Of a stretch of DNA of 64,000 bases, positions 12,016 through 22,739 are shown piece after piece. Each line of letters begins with the position of its first letter. Position 1 is the stretch's first letter. The DNA is from Chinchilla lanigera (taxonomy: Eukaryota > Chordata > Mammalia > Rodentia > Chinchillidae). Made by a program: the position numbers and the translations under genes. Location of the stretch: the NCBI RefSeq assembly GCF_000276665.1, contig NW_004955480.1:6064812-6128811 (forward strand). Direction: 5' to 3'. The notes beneath the pieces are model-generated. The model made no database searches, was not told the origin of the DNA, and saw only the letters and a list, made by a program, of their open reading frames with translations.

Positions 12016-12290
12016 TAGGTATATTAGTCAGCATGGGAGGCCATATCAAGGCCTATTTCTTGGGTGACTTTGTTAAGAAATGTGTTTCCTGATGTTCTAG
12101 AGGCTAGAAATATACAATCAGAATGCTGGCACAGTTCACTTTCTGGTGAGGGCTTTCCTGGCTTGTGGACATTTTTGCTGTATTCTCCAAGGAGACCAAT
12201 CTTGATGACTGTTCTTCCTAAAAGATCACAAGTTCCACTGGATCAGATCCCTTCCCTCATCTCTGTTACCTTTCTTCCCCTTAACCTTTG
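12016..12290 (-). mobile_element. MLT1-type MaLR LTR, antisense (copy 1)
   Basis: Antisense MLT1 order: 'tattagtcagcatgggaggc', catatcaaggcc, 'tctagaggctagaaatatac', tggtgagggctttcctggcttgtgg, 'ccaaggagaccaatcttgat' and 'ccctcatctctgttacctt'. A 75-codon plus-strand frame here is accidental. Confidence 0.75.
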
Positions 12291-12329
12291 ACAAATTCCA
12301 ACCTCTGTTCATGACCAAAACCCCTAAAG

Positions 12330-12502
12330 AAAATAAGGTACAGAAGGTCCTTGTCTCAATCTGATAAAAGCCATTTGTGACAACCCTACTGTCAACATCA
12401 TACTAACTGGGGAAAAACTGAAAGCTTTTCTTCTAAAATCAGGAACAAGACAATCATGTCATTCTCACAACTCCTGTTCAGTATAGTACTTGAAACATTA
12501 GC
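12330..12502 (+). mobile_element. L1 ORF2 fragment cut by the assembly gap
   Basis: The translation keeps broken pieces of the L1 reverse-transcriptase region (…PTVNIILTGEKLKAFLLKSG…), then frameshifted remains. The same fragment reads on without a break in the right-hand copy from 18561. Confidence 0.8.
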
Positions 12503-12602
12503 NNNNNNNNNNNNNNNNNNNNNNNNNNNNNNNNNNNNNNNNNNNNNNNNNNNNNNNNNNNNNNNNNNNNNNNNNNNNNNNNNNNNNNNNNNNNNNNNNN
12601 NN
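12503..12602. other. Assembly gap, exactly 100 N
   Basis: One hundred N, the usual placeholder for a gap of unknown size. It lies exactly between the two copies of the 6.13-kb segment. Confidence 0.99.
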
Positions 12603-12629
12603 ACAAATGCTTCTCTGTGCCTCGGTTCC

Positions 12630-12886
12630 ATTTGGTTTGACTTGGCTTGGTTTTGATTTTGGTTTGGGTTTGATTTTAGTTTTGGTTTTGTTCTGGTGCT
12701 GGAAGTAAAAACCACGAAACTGGAACTGAGCTACATCTCCAGCCTTTTTTTTTTTTTTTTTTTTTTTTTGAGCTTTAAGACAAGATCTCATTGTCTCTAA
12801 GTTACCCAAATTGGGCTCTAGCTTGTGATTCTCCTACCTCAGTCTCCCAGAGTGCTAGGATCAAAGCACATGCCACCATGCCCAGC
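12630..12886 (-). mobile_element. B1-dID composite SINE, antisense (copy 2)
   Basis: Same element as at 6400-6655, with a handful of substitutions in the ID part and a different poly-T junction. It sits within 30-290 bases of a contig start. Confidence 0.8.
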
Positions 12887-13005
12887 TGAACCTCAGTCTT
12901 CATACTTTCTTTTGACATCTCTTGGGGTGAAGAAAATCTCTCTAAGCCTCAATATCCTCAGCTGTAATAGGCAAAGTGACACAGTAAATCATTAATTCCA
13001 CTACT

Positions 13006-13221
13006 GGATAGGTGATAGGATACAAAAGAAATGGCAAGGATGCCTAGTGGTCAGGGACAGTTTCCCTAAGGATGTGACATTTAGCTCAGCTGTAAAAGAA
13101 ACAGGTATCAGCTGGCCATGGAGGAGGCAGGTGGAAGAGGAGAAAGCAACTTGGTACTTAGGCTGTGGGAACCCAACGGTACCTGGAGGACAAAGGGAGC
13201 GACAGTGAAAGAGGAGACTGG
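13006..13221 (-). mobile_element. L2-associated ancient fragment (weak), copy 2
   Basis: Second copy of 6775-6990. It looks identical. Confidence 0.45.
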
Positions 13222-13425
13222 AGAAGTTGCAAGAGGCATATTAAATATTAGAGACTTGATTCCAGCATCAGTGGGAAGTCCCTACACACTGCCCAGAAGA
13301 ACTTTCTGGAAGCATGGCCTCTCCTGCCACTGTCTTGTGTAGGCCTAGTGTTATAGCCTTAGACCAAACTGCAAACTTCTTGCTTATGTAGTCAAGTTTC
13401 TCCATGAGCAGCGACTAATCTGGAT

Positions 13426-13871
13426 GTTCAGATGTCTTTCCCATTCTTCCCCTACGACCCTCTTACTCCAGCCAAATCTCTTCTGTCTTGTGCCTCACAT
13501 ATAACACTCTCCCACACAAGTCCTTTGTCATAGCCTGTCCCACACTATTTGCTTTGCCTAAAATGTCTTCCCATCTTCTCCGACCCTTCTGCCTCTGGCA
13601 AAGTACTACTCACATTTTGTGACCTATTTCTAAAGCCACCATCTCTAAGAGGCCTTCCTACATCCTGTCAGATTATAGAGATTCGCTCCAGGGTCTGAAT
13701 GTACCTACAATTTTGTACTGCTTCTAGGGTGGCTGTTCACATTCTGTGTTGTATTGTAAATTTTTGGATTTTTCCTCTCCCCTACACGAGTGAAACTTAT
13801 GGACCATGCCTCAATCACCTTTGTGTTCCTGTACCAAAGCCCAATAGAGGTGAATGATGTTGAAAGAGCAT
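13426..13871 (+). mobile_element. L2 LINE 3' end, sense (copy 2)
   Basis: Second copy of 7195-7640. It looks identical. Confidence 0.88.
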
Positions 13872-13954
13872 AACAGATAAGGAAAAAAAAATTTAACCTC
13901 AGCATTAAACTCAGAGCATTGCATTTTTAAATGTGAATATAATAATCATTGATA

Positions 13955-14054
13955 GGGGCTGGGGATTTAGCTCAGCGGCAAAAGCGCCTGCCTGGCAAGC
14001 GCAAGGTCGTGAGTTCGGTTCCCGGTACAGGAGAAAAACAAACAAACAAAAAAA
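13955..14054 (+). mobile_element. ID SINE with 11-bp target duplication, copy 2
   Basis: Second copy of 7724-7823, including the identical aatcattgata duplication on both sides. Both being present shows that the SINE inserted once, before the segment was copied in the assembly. Confidence 0.95.
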
Positions 14055-14070
14055 AATCATTGATAATATC

Positions 14071-15266
14071 TTTATAAAAGTAAAATAGCATCTGAGGAAT
14101 CATCATGTTTTATTTGCAATTAATTTTCAAAATATCATGTACCTAACAAGACTCTCACATATTTTTGCTGTCGCAAAATATCACCTACAATATGTTGGAG
14201 ATTAGCAAGTCCTTCCACAAACTAAGAAATATATTTTCTCTGTGGGAGAGAATGTTTTCAACCATTCTTGCTGAGTTATTTAAGGAAATACAAATAATCA
14301 AAGTTACATAAATTGCATGAAATCTACCCTAAGCACTTTTCTCCCTGCAGTTGAAATATTTAATCAGTTATCATTAAGTATTTTTTGAACTTTCACATAG
14401 GCTAATCTTTCAAATCTAATGGGCATATTCACTGGAGGCTCATCTATGGATTTTAAAAGATCTCTTTCCTTGGTTAGCTTTATATATTATCAGGAACAAA
14501 GTAATTGCCATGGTTGAGTAATTGCTGTGGTTGGGACTACATTCTACACATAAGACTCAAGGCTTTTCCAGAGACCTGAGCATTTGTAGCATGCTGAAGC
14601 ATATACCCAAAAAAGATGTCACAGGCTCTTTGTGAAAGGAAAAAGTTCTTTGTTTGATAACATGTAAGCAGTTTAAGGGTTTTATTTAAGTCAAGAAATT
14701 TATTTAAAAATTCAGGCTATAAAATATAAGTACACCTGCACATTATATGCTATGTATGCTGTTAAATTTAGAGATATGTGCAGAATTTGGCAAAAATAAT
14801 ATGAAAAAGTCTGAGTTTTACAAGGGGATATGATCCTGAGCAAAGTATTCTAAGGTCTTTGATGTAAGAAGCCACTGTGCCTCAGTGGACCTCTCCCAAT
14901 CAGAGAAGCATCAGAGAAGGCAGTGTATGGTGTAGCACAGGACGTTTTCGTTGATCAGAGAAAAAAAATGTCAGCGGTATTGGCAATGGAAAATTATTTA
15001 CCTCATCCTGAAACAATAAGTCTAGCTAAACTGTCCACCATTGGCATCAACACAGTAAATACAAGCTGAATAAACAGGCATTCAACCCCTCAGTGTCTCC
15101 CATCTTTTGTCCACCAGTGTGGACCATCCGGTCCCATTCCCACTCTATTCTTTCCTTGATGCTCATTATTTAATGACATTAGTTGTTTGAGGGCTAGAAC
15201 TCATTTTGGGCTGTGGGAATACTCCGGTGAAAAAGAATCTGCTGCCCTCATAGTGTTAAGAATATA
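14071..15266. other. No recognised gene or repeat (copy 2)
   Basis: Second copy of 7840-9035, without recognised features. Confidence 0.45.
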
Positions 15267-15593
15267 CAGTAGAGCCCCATTACCTGCAGCACAATTTCTA
15301 CATTTTCAATTATGTTATCCATGACCAGCCACAGTCTGAAAATATTACATAGAAAATTCCAGAAATAAATAGTTCTTAGATTTTTAAGTAAAATTTACTA
15401 CCATATATTGCTACCATTGTTCTATTTTATTATTAGTTACAGTTGTGGATCTCTAATGGAATCTAAAAAATATTAAGCCATAGTAGAAGTTTGTATATAT
15501 AGAAAAATCATAGAGTCTGGTACTCTGTATGTTTCAGTTATATACAGAACATCTTGGAATGTGTCTCTCATGGGTACAGGGGAACCATCATAG
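15267..15593 (+). mobile_element. Non-autonomous Tigger/pogo-type element, copy 2
   Basis: Second copy of 9036-9362. Confidence 0.75.
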
Positions 15594-15743
15594 TAGGAAA
15601 TGTAAATCTGTAAATATTAACTGCAGTCATGAGGAAGATGCGTGAAAGATACAGGGGAAACCCAGTTAAAGAGCTCTTCTCTTGTTTTAGGGTTGGGTCA
15701 GAAAAGATCTCCAGAGTAGAGGACATCTAGGCTGAGAAAAGTT

Positions 15744-16109
15744 GGTGCTATGGTTTATTGTCTGGATGTCCCCCAAGAACATCATGCGCTCATAGGCATG
15801 ACCTTTGAAAGGTGACTGAATCGTGGGAGTGCCATAGGTAAATGTGATGTTAGGAGGTGGTGTCTGGTGAGAAGAGACCCACTCACTAGGGGCATGACCT
15901 GGGAGGATCTATCTTCCTCCTCAGCTTGTCCTATTTTCTCTGCTTCCTGGGTGCCATGACTGAGAAGCTTTTCTTCTGCTGTGCCCTGCTGCCATGCTAT
16001 CTTGCCTTAAAGCCAGAAGACGATGGATGAAAACCTGAACCCAAATGAATCTCTCCTCCTTTAAGCTGTGAGTGACCAGCATTATGTCTCAGCAATGAGA
16101 AAGTGACGA
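15744..16109 (+). mobile_element. MaLR-like solo LTR (copy 2)
   Basis: Second copy of 9513-9878. Confidence 0.8.
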
Positions 16110-16110
16110 A

Positions 16111-17391
16111 GATAGGTAGTTTGGAGTAAGACAAAAAATTCCAAATGAGAAATGGCTGCACCTGTGCAAGGCACAAGGATGAGAAAGAATGGTCCCTTCG
16201 TGGACCCAAAAGAGTTCTGTGTGCCAGCCACATAGAATACCAGGAGAGGGGTGGTCAAAATTGTGGCACCCTGAGCTATTTTTGCACATGTTTTCATTGC
16301 CTGGCCACACAATTTTGGTACGGTTGCTACACTGCCTGCCTCTGCAACTCTCTACCAGAGTTTATTCTAAGCACCAAGAGGGGCAGCATCAGAGTTCCAG
16401 AGAGTCAGTGTAGCAAGAGCAGCCTTTGAACACTAACTATAGTAATGGGGATGGAAGATAAATAAATACCCCCAGCTCCTCCATTCCACAAGTGGGAGCA
16501 CTCTTACAGTGCCCTATGCTGTCTCCCAACATTCCCTGCTGAACTGAATTCCAGTCACCCAAATGTTAACCAATTCAAGTTTCTATCCTTTACTGGTTTC
16601 CTTCCATTTGGCATCTTCTTTTTTAAGTCTCCTACCATTTCTTCCTGGGATCACCTCCAAAATGAATCACTTGTACTCACCATTTTTCTCAGGCTTGGGT
16701 TCTGGGAAAGCCTAACTTAAATAGCCATGCTAAGGGATTTGGACTTTGTCACTAAGGCAATGGGAACCCACAGACAGGTGTATTACATTCTTTGGCTACC
16801 AATGACAGAAGGTGAGTCCAGCCATATAAACCAGAAAACTCAGTCAACTGGAAAAACTCAAAGAAGCACATAGCAGTGCAGGGCACTGTGACATTACAAG
16901 CCTCAAAGAAGGTAGAAGCTGGTGGGTGGGTGGGGACTGGGGATCTCAGCCTGAAACATTTAGGACATCAGAAACTGAACAACTGAGCTCCGACAATGGA
17001 TCTCTCTCTGCAAGACAATGATTTCCATGGAAGAATGACTCACTGACCTGTTTCTTTTGAGTCATCCCATTGAGTGTGGGAAGGACAACTTGATGAACGG
17101 TTCTGTGAACATCACTTGCAATGTGGAGAGGAATTTTCCAAAAGAAAAATAGAACATGATAAATAAAGTGAGAGTGTCAGGATACAAGTGATCTGGGCAG
17201 TCAGAAGCAAAAGTGGGTGTAATGGGATCAGATTACATTTTACAAATATGCCAGAATATGAAATACTACACTGAAGTATGAACTTCTCTGGACACACTTT
17301 TCTCTGGAAGCAAATGGAAGACAAAAAGGTGAAGTTCTTGGCGAATTTTATTTCCCAGAAAATGTACACTTAGTTCATAGTTCATTAGCAG
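16111..17391. other. No recognised gene or repeat (copy 2)
   Basis: Second copy of 9880-11160. Confidence 0.4.
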
Positions 17392-18131
17392 CTATTGCAC
17401 TATATCTACTTTCGATTGACATGTAATTCAACACAATAAAATGTACACTGTGAGGGTACAGTTCTGTGTTTTGACAAATGTTCACACTAATATAATCACC
17501 ATTTCAGTTCATATGTAGAACATTCACATCACCTTTGAAAATTTCCCTCATCATTTCTCTAATCAACAACACCCTTCACAACCACTACCCTAACTTCTAA
17601 CATTGCAACCTTACAAGTTTTCCAAGCTCCAGAATGTCATATAAATCAGACTAAGTGGTGGTTGATGTCATTTTCTCAATATAATATTTTATATTTAGGC
17701 TATATGACTGTGATATAAATAATTGTTTCCTTTAATATTTTCATTTTTACATAATACAAAATAATTGTACATGTTTATAGGGAGCAGTGTGATATCTCAT
17801 ATGCAATGTCTAATGATTCAATCAGGGAACTCAAGATTTTCACTTAGCATTTCTTTGTGTTGGAAGCCTTCAAACTCTTCTAGTTCTTCATAAAATAGAT
17901 CATGAATCACTTTAAATTATAGTCACCCTACTGTGTGTAGAACACTAGAACTTCTTAAGGTTTCCTTTTTATTGATATAAAATGTTCTTTTGTATGAATA
18001 TGCTGATTTATTTATGTACTTGTTAATGCTTTAAGTTTGGGACTAGTACAAATAAAGATGCTATAAACATTCTTGTACAAGCCTTTCTGTGTCCATATGT
18101 TTTCATTTCCTATTCAGTAAATATTTATGTG
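17392..18131 (-). mobile_element. L1 LINE 3' UTR pieces, antisense (copy 2)
   Basis: Second copy of 11161-11900. Confidence 0.8.
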
Positions 18132-18246
18132 GAGAAGTAGTGCATCATACACTGACTCATTATTGAGAATGAATTGAGGATTATATTAGAAACAAAGAGA
18201 CATTTAGGAAGTTTATACAGTAATCCAGGGAGATCTGGAGTTAAGA

Positions 18247-18521
18247 TAGGTATATTAGTCAGCATGGGAGGCCATATCAAGGCCTATTTCTTGGGTGACT
18301 TTGTTAAGAAATGTGTTTCCTGATGTTCTAGAGGCTAGAAATATACAATCAGAATGCTGGCACAGTTCACTTTCTGGTGAGGGCTTTCCTGGCTTGTGGA
18401 CATTTTTGCTGTATTCTCCAAGGAGACCAATCTTGATGACTGTTCTTCCTAAAAGATCACAAGTTCCACTGGATCAGATCCCTTCCCTCATCTCTGTTAC
18501 CTTTCTTCCCCTTAACCTTTG
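18247..18521 (-). mobile_element. MLT1-type MaLR LTR, antisense (copy 2)
   Basis: Second copy of 12016-12290. Confidence 0.75.
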
Positions 18522-18560
18522 ACAAATTCCAACCTCTGTTCATGACCAAAACCCCTAAAG

Positions 18561-18790
18561 AAAATAAGGTACAGAAGGTCCTTGTCTCAATCTGATAAAA
18601 GCCATTTGTGACAACCCTACTGTCAACATCATACTAACTGGGGAAAAACTGAAAGCTTTTCTTCTAAAATCAGGAACAAGACAATCATGTCATTCTCACA
18701 ACTCCTGTTCAGTATAGTACTTGAAACATTAGCTAGAGTGATCAGGCAAGAGAAAGAAATAAAAGGGAGACATATAGAAAACTAAGAAGT
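18561..18790 (+). mobile_element. L1 ORF2 fragment (complete view)
   Basis: Same reverse-transcriptase-region fossil as at 12330-12502. Here it runs on past the duplication end through 'gagtgatcaggcaagagaaa' and gaaataaaaggg, the L1 'IRQEKEIKG' stretch. Several frameshifts and stops make it a dead fragment. Confidence 0.82.
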
Positions 18791-18799
18791 CAGACTAAC

Positions 18800-19600
18800 A
18801 GGCAGGAGATGGACATGATAATTCAGACATACTTAAAAAACAGATAAAGAGATTTCTTGAACAATTTCTTGGTACATCTGGTGAGAGTTCATGAAAGGAC
18901 AGAAAGTTCATGTTCAAGTTTGCTGTTGGGGCTTCTTCTAGAAGGTAATGAGTAGAGGCGTTCTTTAGGAAGAATGTCATTTTTTTTCTTGTATTTTCTT
19001 CTCCTCTGTCTGCTCCAGAGTCAGGGCTGATTAGATGGCAGCACTGCATATGTTCTGCAGACAGAGGCCAGGCAAGAACCTTGGGAGAAGAACCACTCTG
19101 TCCTCACTGAGGTATTGACTTCAACCCTGAAGCCACTGTCTTGGGGTCTGATGAGGGCCAGATGGGCCCTCCCTGGCTTGAGTCACCACACAGCCCGTGC
19201 TGTTTGAGCAACCCTAAACAAGGACATGATTCCTCTGAGCCTTAGATATTCATGTGTAGACAAATGTAGCCTCACCTGGGAAAAGTATGTGGCCAGCTTC
19301 TCACTTTGGGGTTAAAAAAATAAATCTGTCCTATTTGGAGATCTGTGCAGTTGGTAAGTAGCAAATCAAATCTCATAAACAATGCTGTCCTTGGATGAAA
19401 ATTTCATTTTTATTTTACTTCCTTTATTCTTTTTTTCATCTTATTCTTAACAGGTGGCATGTCACCATATTCACTGAAACAGTAAAATATGGAAGGGTTT
19501 TAGAAAATTTTGCTTTTCCAAAAAGCTAAATATCTACCTCATGAAATCTAAAAGGAGAAGAAAAAATGGCATGTAATTGTCCTAAATATTGTATGCCATG
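18800..19600. other. Unassigned sequence
   Basis: No gene recognised. The part 18950-19120 has a 'ctcctctgtctgctccagag' / gctgattagatggcagc pattern that recalls an antisense ERVL-type LTR, but I cannot follow it well enough to call. Confidence 0.35.
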
Positions 19601-20249
19601 CATTTTTACTGTGGTTAAAAAGACACATAAAAGTTACCATTTTAACCACCTTCAACTGTACAGATCAGTAGTGTTAAGTATATATACATTGTTTGAAACA
19701 GATCTCCAGAACACTTCTGTCTTGCAAATCTGAAACTCTCTATGCATTAAATAACAACTTATCTTTCCTCCTGTCCCCAGCCCCTGATAACTGACATTCT
19801 ACCTTCTGTTTATTTTATTTAGCATGATGACTTTATGACTGACTTATTAGTATAATGACCTCAAGTTTCATTCATGGTATAACATGGAAAGAAAAAGATT
19901 TTTTTTCTTTAATATCTGAATAATATTATATTGTATGTGTATACCTCATTTCAGTTATATATTTAACTTTCAGTGGACATTTGAGGTTACTTCTACCTCT
20001 TGGTTTTGTGAATAGTACTGCAATGAACACAGGAGAACAATTATCTCTTCAAAGTACTGATTTCATACTCTTTGACTATGTAACCAGAAACAGTAGAGCT
20101 GGTTCATATGATAATTCTGATTTTAATTTTATAAGGAACCTCCTTACCGTTTTCATAGCAGTGACACCATTTACAATCCCACCACAGTACACAATGGTTC
20201 CAGTGTCTCCACGCCCTCAAAACCACTTTAGCTATTCTGGAAGGTTTGA

Positions 20250-20275
20250 TTGTTTGTTTGTTTGTTTGTTTGTTT
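20250..20275. repeat. (TTTG)n microsatellite
   Basis: About six tandem TTTG units inside the antisense L1. Confidence 0.95.
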
Positions 20276-20705
20276 AAATAGTTCCCTAATGGGTATGAGG
20301 TTATACCTTATTGTGATTTTTATTTACATTTGTCTGATGGTTAGTGATGTTCAGCATCCTTTCAAATGCTAATTGCTCATTTCCTTATTACCTTTGGAGA
20401 AGCATTTATTCAATTTCTTTTTACATTTTTAAATCAGGTTATGTGATTTTTGTTGTTGAATTACAGGAGTTCTTTATATATTCCAGACATTAACTCCTTA
20501 ATTGATATTTTCTCCCACTCCATAAATTTTCTCTTCACTCTGTTAATTGTTCTTTTTAATGCACAAGGGTTTCTAACTTTTATGTAGTTGCATTTATCTA
20601 TTTTTCTTTTGTATTCTATGTTCTTAAAAAAATCATTGCCAACTCCAGTTTTTCCCTGTGTTTTCTTCTGTGTTTTCTAGTTTTAGTCTTATATTTAGGT
20701 CATAA

Positions 20706-20708
<3 letters not shown>

Positions 20709-20747
<39 letters not shown>
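20709..20747. repeat. (GT)n microsatellite
   Basis: About 19 uninterrupted GT units, placed exactly where the antisense poly-T tail of the neighbouring B1 would be. Confidence 0.97.
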
Positions 20748-20749
<2 letters not shown>

Positions 20750-20862
20750 TTGATACAGGGTCTCGCTGTGTAGTTCAGGCTGTCTTTGCACTTGCAGTGA
20801 TCCTCCTGCCTAGGCCTCCCAAGTGCTGGGATTACAGGCATGCACCACCATGGCCAGCCTCA
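20748..20862 (-). mobile_element. B1 SINE, antisense
   Basis: Antisense 7SL-derived B1: acagggtctcgctgtgtagt, gatcctcctgcctaggcc, caagtgctgggattacaggc, atgcaccaccatggccagcc. The internal 29-base duplication of classic B1 is not evident. Confidence 0.9.
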
Positions 20863-21284
20863 TAGTTCATTTTGAGTTAATTTTTGTATATAATGTAAAG
20901 TGGGTCCAGCTTCATTCTTTTACATTAAAATATCCCGTTCTTTCAGTATTATGTATTGAAGAGATTTTCCTTTCCCTACTGAGCAGTCTTGGCACTCTTG
21001 TCAAAGATCATTTCATCATATGTATGAGGCTATTTCCATCCTCTTCCATTGGTATATTTGTCTGTGTTTATGACAGTACCACAGTATTTTTATTATTGTT
21101 ACCTTGTAATGCTTTAAAATCAGGAATATAAGACCTTCTGGTCTTTTTCAAAATGCTCTTGGCTATTCAAGGTTCACTGATACTTCATATGAATTTTAGG
21201 TATAACTGTCATATATCAATATTATTGAGATTTTGATAGAGATTATATTGAATCTGCAGAACACTGTAGGTAGTATACGGATTA

Positions 21285-21830
21285 GCATTCTCTAGAGGAA
21301 CATCATGCATATATATGATACAATAATTCAAGACTACAGAATCAGAGGTGAGATAATCCACAATAATTGTCTGCATGCTGGAGAGACAGAGGATCTAGTA
21401 ATTTCTCTGTCCAAGAGGTTGGAAGTCTCAGAACAAAAGATGCAGGGCTCAGAAGACTAAACAAGTAAGATGAACGGCCCAGAAGTGTGAGTCCACCATG
21501 AAGAGCTGACGGAGCTGAAGTCTGATGTCCACAGGTGACAGCAGTAGCAGAAGTTGTATTCACTCTAGCAGAATGGAGCTTTTCAATTGCAGAATGGCTT
21601 CCTTCTTCATTTTCCCCTTTCACTCCCTCCAGGCTGCAAGCCTATCGGATGACGCCACCCACAATCATGGCAGGTCCTCTCCATCCAGTTGCCTGGCCTA
21701 CATGCCAACCTTCTCTTGAAACACCCTCACAGACACACTCAGAGGTGTACTTTAACAACCTGCTAGGCGCCTTTAATCCAATGAAGTCAACAATCAAGGT
21801 ACTATGGTCATCTTGACAAAATTATGTCTT
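21285..21830 (-). mobile_element. ERVL-type LTR (MLT2-like), orientation tentative
   Basis: The order gattagcattctctagagga, an AT dinucleotide patch, 'gttggaagtctcagaacaa', 'gcctatcggatgacgccacc', 'gaaacaccctcacagacaca' and 'ttaatccaatgaagtcaaca' is that of an ERVL (MLT2-like) LTR. It lies directly at the end of the L1 above. Plus-strand frames of 64-93 codons overlap it and are not genes. Confidence 0.75.
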
Positions 21831-22104
21831 CCAACTCATGAATATGGGGTGCCTTTCTTTTTATTTGTGTCATCTTTAATTTCTTTCAGCAGTATTTTAA
21901 AGTTTTCAGTACACAATTCTTGTGCCTTGATAAAATAACATTTTAGAAAGACATGTCATGAGCTCTGAAGATCACTTGAACAAAAAATAAAAGCATAGTT
22001 AGAGATAACATGAGAAGAAAAGTAACATAAGGAGAACAATATCCCTAAAGATCTGCATTTGTGTACATAAATAATGGCATTTTATCTGTTCAGGAAGCAT
22101 TAAT

Positions 22105-22390
22105 CCATCTCTTGCTGTGACCACATGTACACAATGTAGTGGGGATGCCAAGGAAAATAAGACATGAAATTTGCCTTCCAGACAGGAAGACATAGAGACT
22201 AGCGATTATAACGCACTTACAATAACAGAACCTTCAGGAGTTGGGTTCAGAATGCGGTGCTACATAGGATAAAAAATTCCATCCCGAGGGAGTGGAGTGA
22301 GGAGATGCTTCCAGGAAGAGGAAACATCTGGGTGGAAACCTGAAACATGAATAGAACAAAGCAAGAAATCACACCTCACAAGAACAGCTT
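22105..22390 (-). mobile_element. L2-like ancient fragment, antisense (weak)
   Basis: Diverged match to the 'aatgtagtggggatgccaag', 'gaaatttgccttccagacag', 'gcttccaggaagaggaaaca' and 'aacctgaaacatgaatag' order seen in other antisense L2-flanking fossils of this window. Confidence 0.5.
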
Positions 22391-22499
22391 GCAACTGCGC
22401 TGTGGATTGAGAAAGTGAAACTAAAGTCAGTACAATGAGTTCCCAAATTAGGCAAAACTAAGCATCGTGACTTCATAGTCCAATGCACAGTCTACATAT

Positions 22500-22735
22500 A
22501 AATACACTTTAACAATGATAATAACTTAAATTTTTAAACTCTTGTTAAACACTATGCATCCAAAGTGCCTTAAATGTATTGTCTCATTTAATCCTCACAG
22601 TAATACTTCAGGTAAGCAATACCATTATTCTCTATAGATGAGACAACAAAGGCTTAAAAGATGTTAAATAACTTGCCTAAGACCACGCAGCTAATTAGTG
22701 GTAGGGCCAGGACTCAAACCATCATTTGACAGCAA
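22500..22735 (-). mobile_element. MIR SINE, antisense
   Basis: Clear antisense MIR: 'gtctcatttaatcctcacag', taccattattctctatagatgag, acaacaaaggcttaaaagatg, 'aataacttgcctaagaccac', gcagctaattagtggtaggg, 'ccaggactcaaacc'. Confidence 0.9.
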
Positions 22736-22739
22736 AGAT

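Larger units (their letters stand above)
6373..12502 (+). repeat. 6.13-kb direct duplication, left copy (probable assembly artefact)
   Basis: This segment recurs at 12603-18733 and ends exactly at the first base of a 100-N gap. All its internal landmarks recur at an offset of 6231 bases: B1-dID, L2, ID SINE, Tigger MITE, LTR, L1 and MLT1. The first 100 or so bases use an offset of 6230. Most likely the end of one contig that overlaps the start of the next and was not merged. Confidence 0.9.
12603..18733 (+). repeat. 6.13-kb direct duplication, right copy (probable assembly artefact)
   Basis: It starts at the first base after the gap and repeats 6373-12502. Differences I could see are confined to about 12679-12770: six substitutions in the SINE and 25 T plus GAG in place of 27 T. 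From there on every landmark I compared is identical. Right of 18733 the sequence is unique. Confidence 0.9.
19600..21280 (-). mobile_element. Long L1 LINE, antisense: 3' UTR to ORF2 end
   Basis: A near-continuous antisense old L1. 3' UTR strings come first ('aaaagttaccattttaacca', agcatgatgactttatgac, aatattatattgtatgtgta, 'tggacatttgaggttacttc', 'tttgtctgatggttagtgat'). The ORF2 C-terminal coding region follows ('ctatgttcttaaaaaaatca', 'gcactcttgtcaaagatca', 'ccttgtaatgctttaaaatc', 'ttgaatctgcagaacactgt'). A GT microsatellite and a B1 SINE at 20709-20862 interrupt it. Confidence 0.9.

Noticed and set aside
6373..18733. Genuine tandem segmental duplication
   Set aside because: The copies meet exactly at a 100-N gap and are identical except at the contig start, so an unmerged overlap is far more likely.
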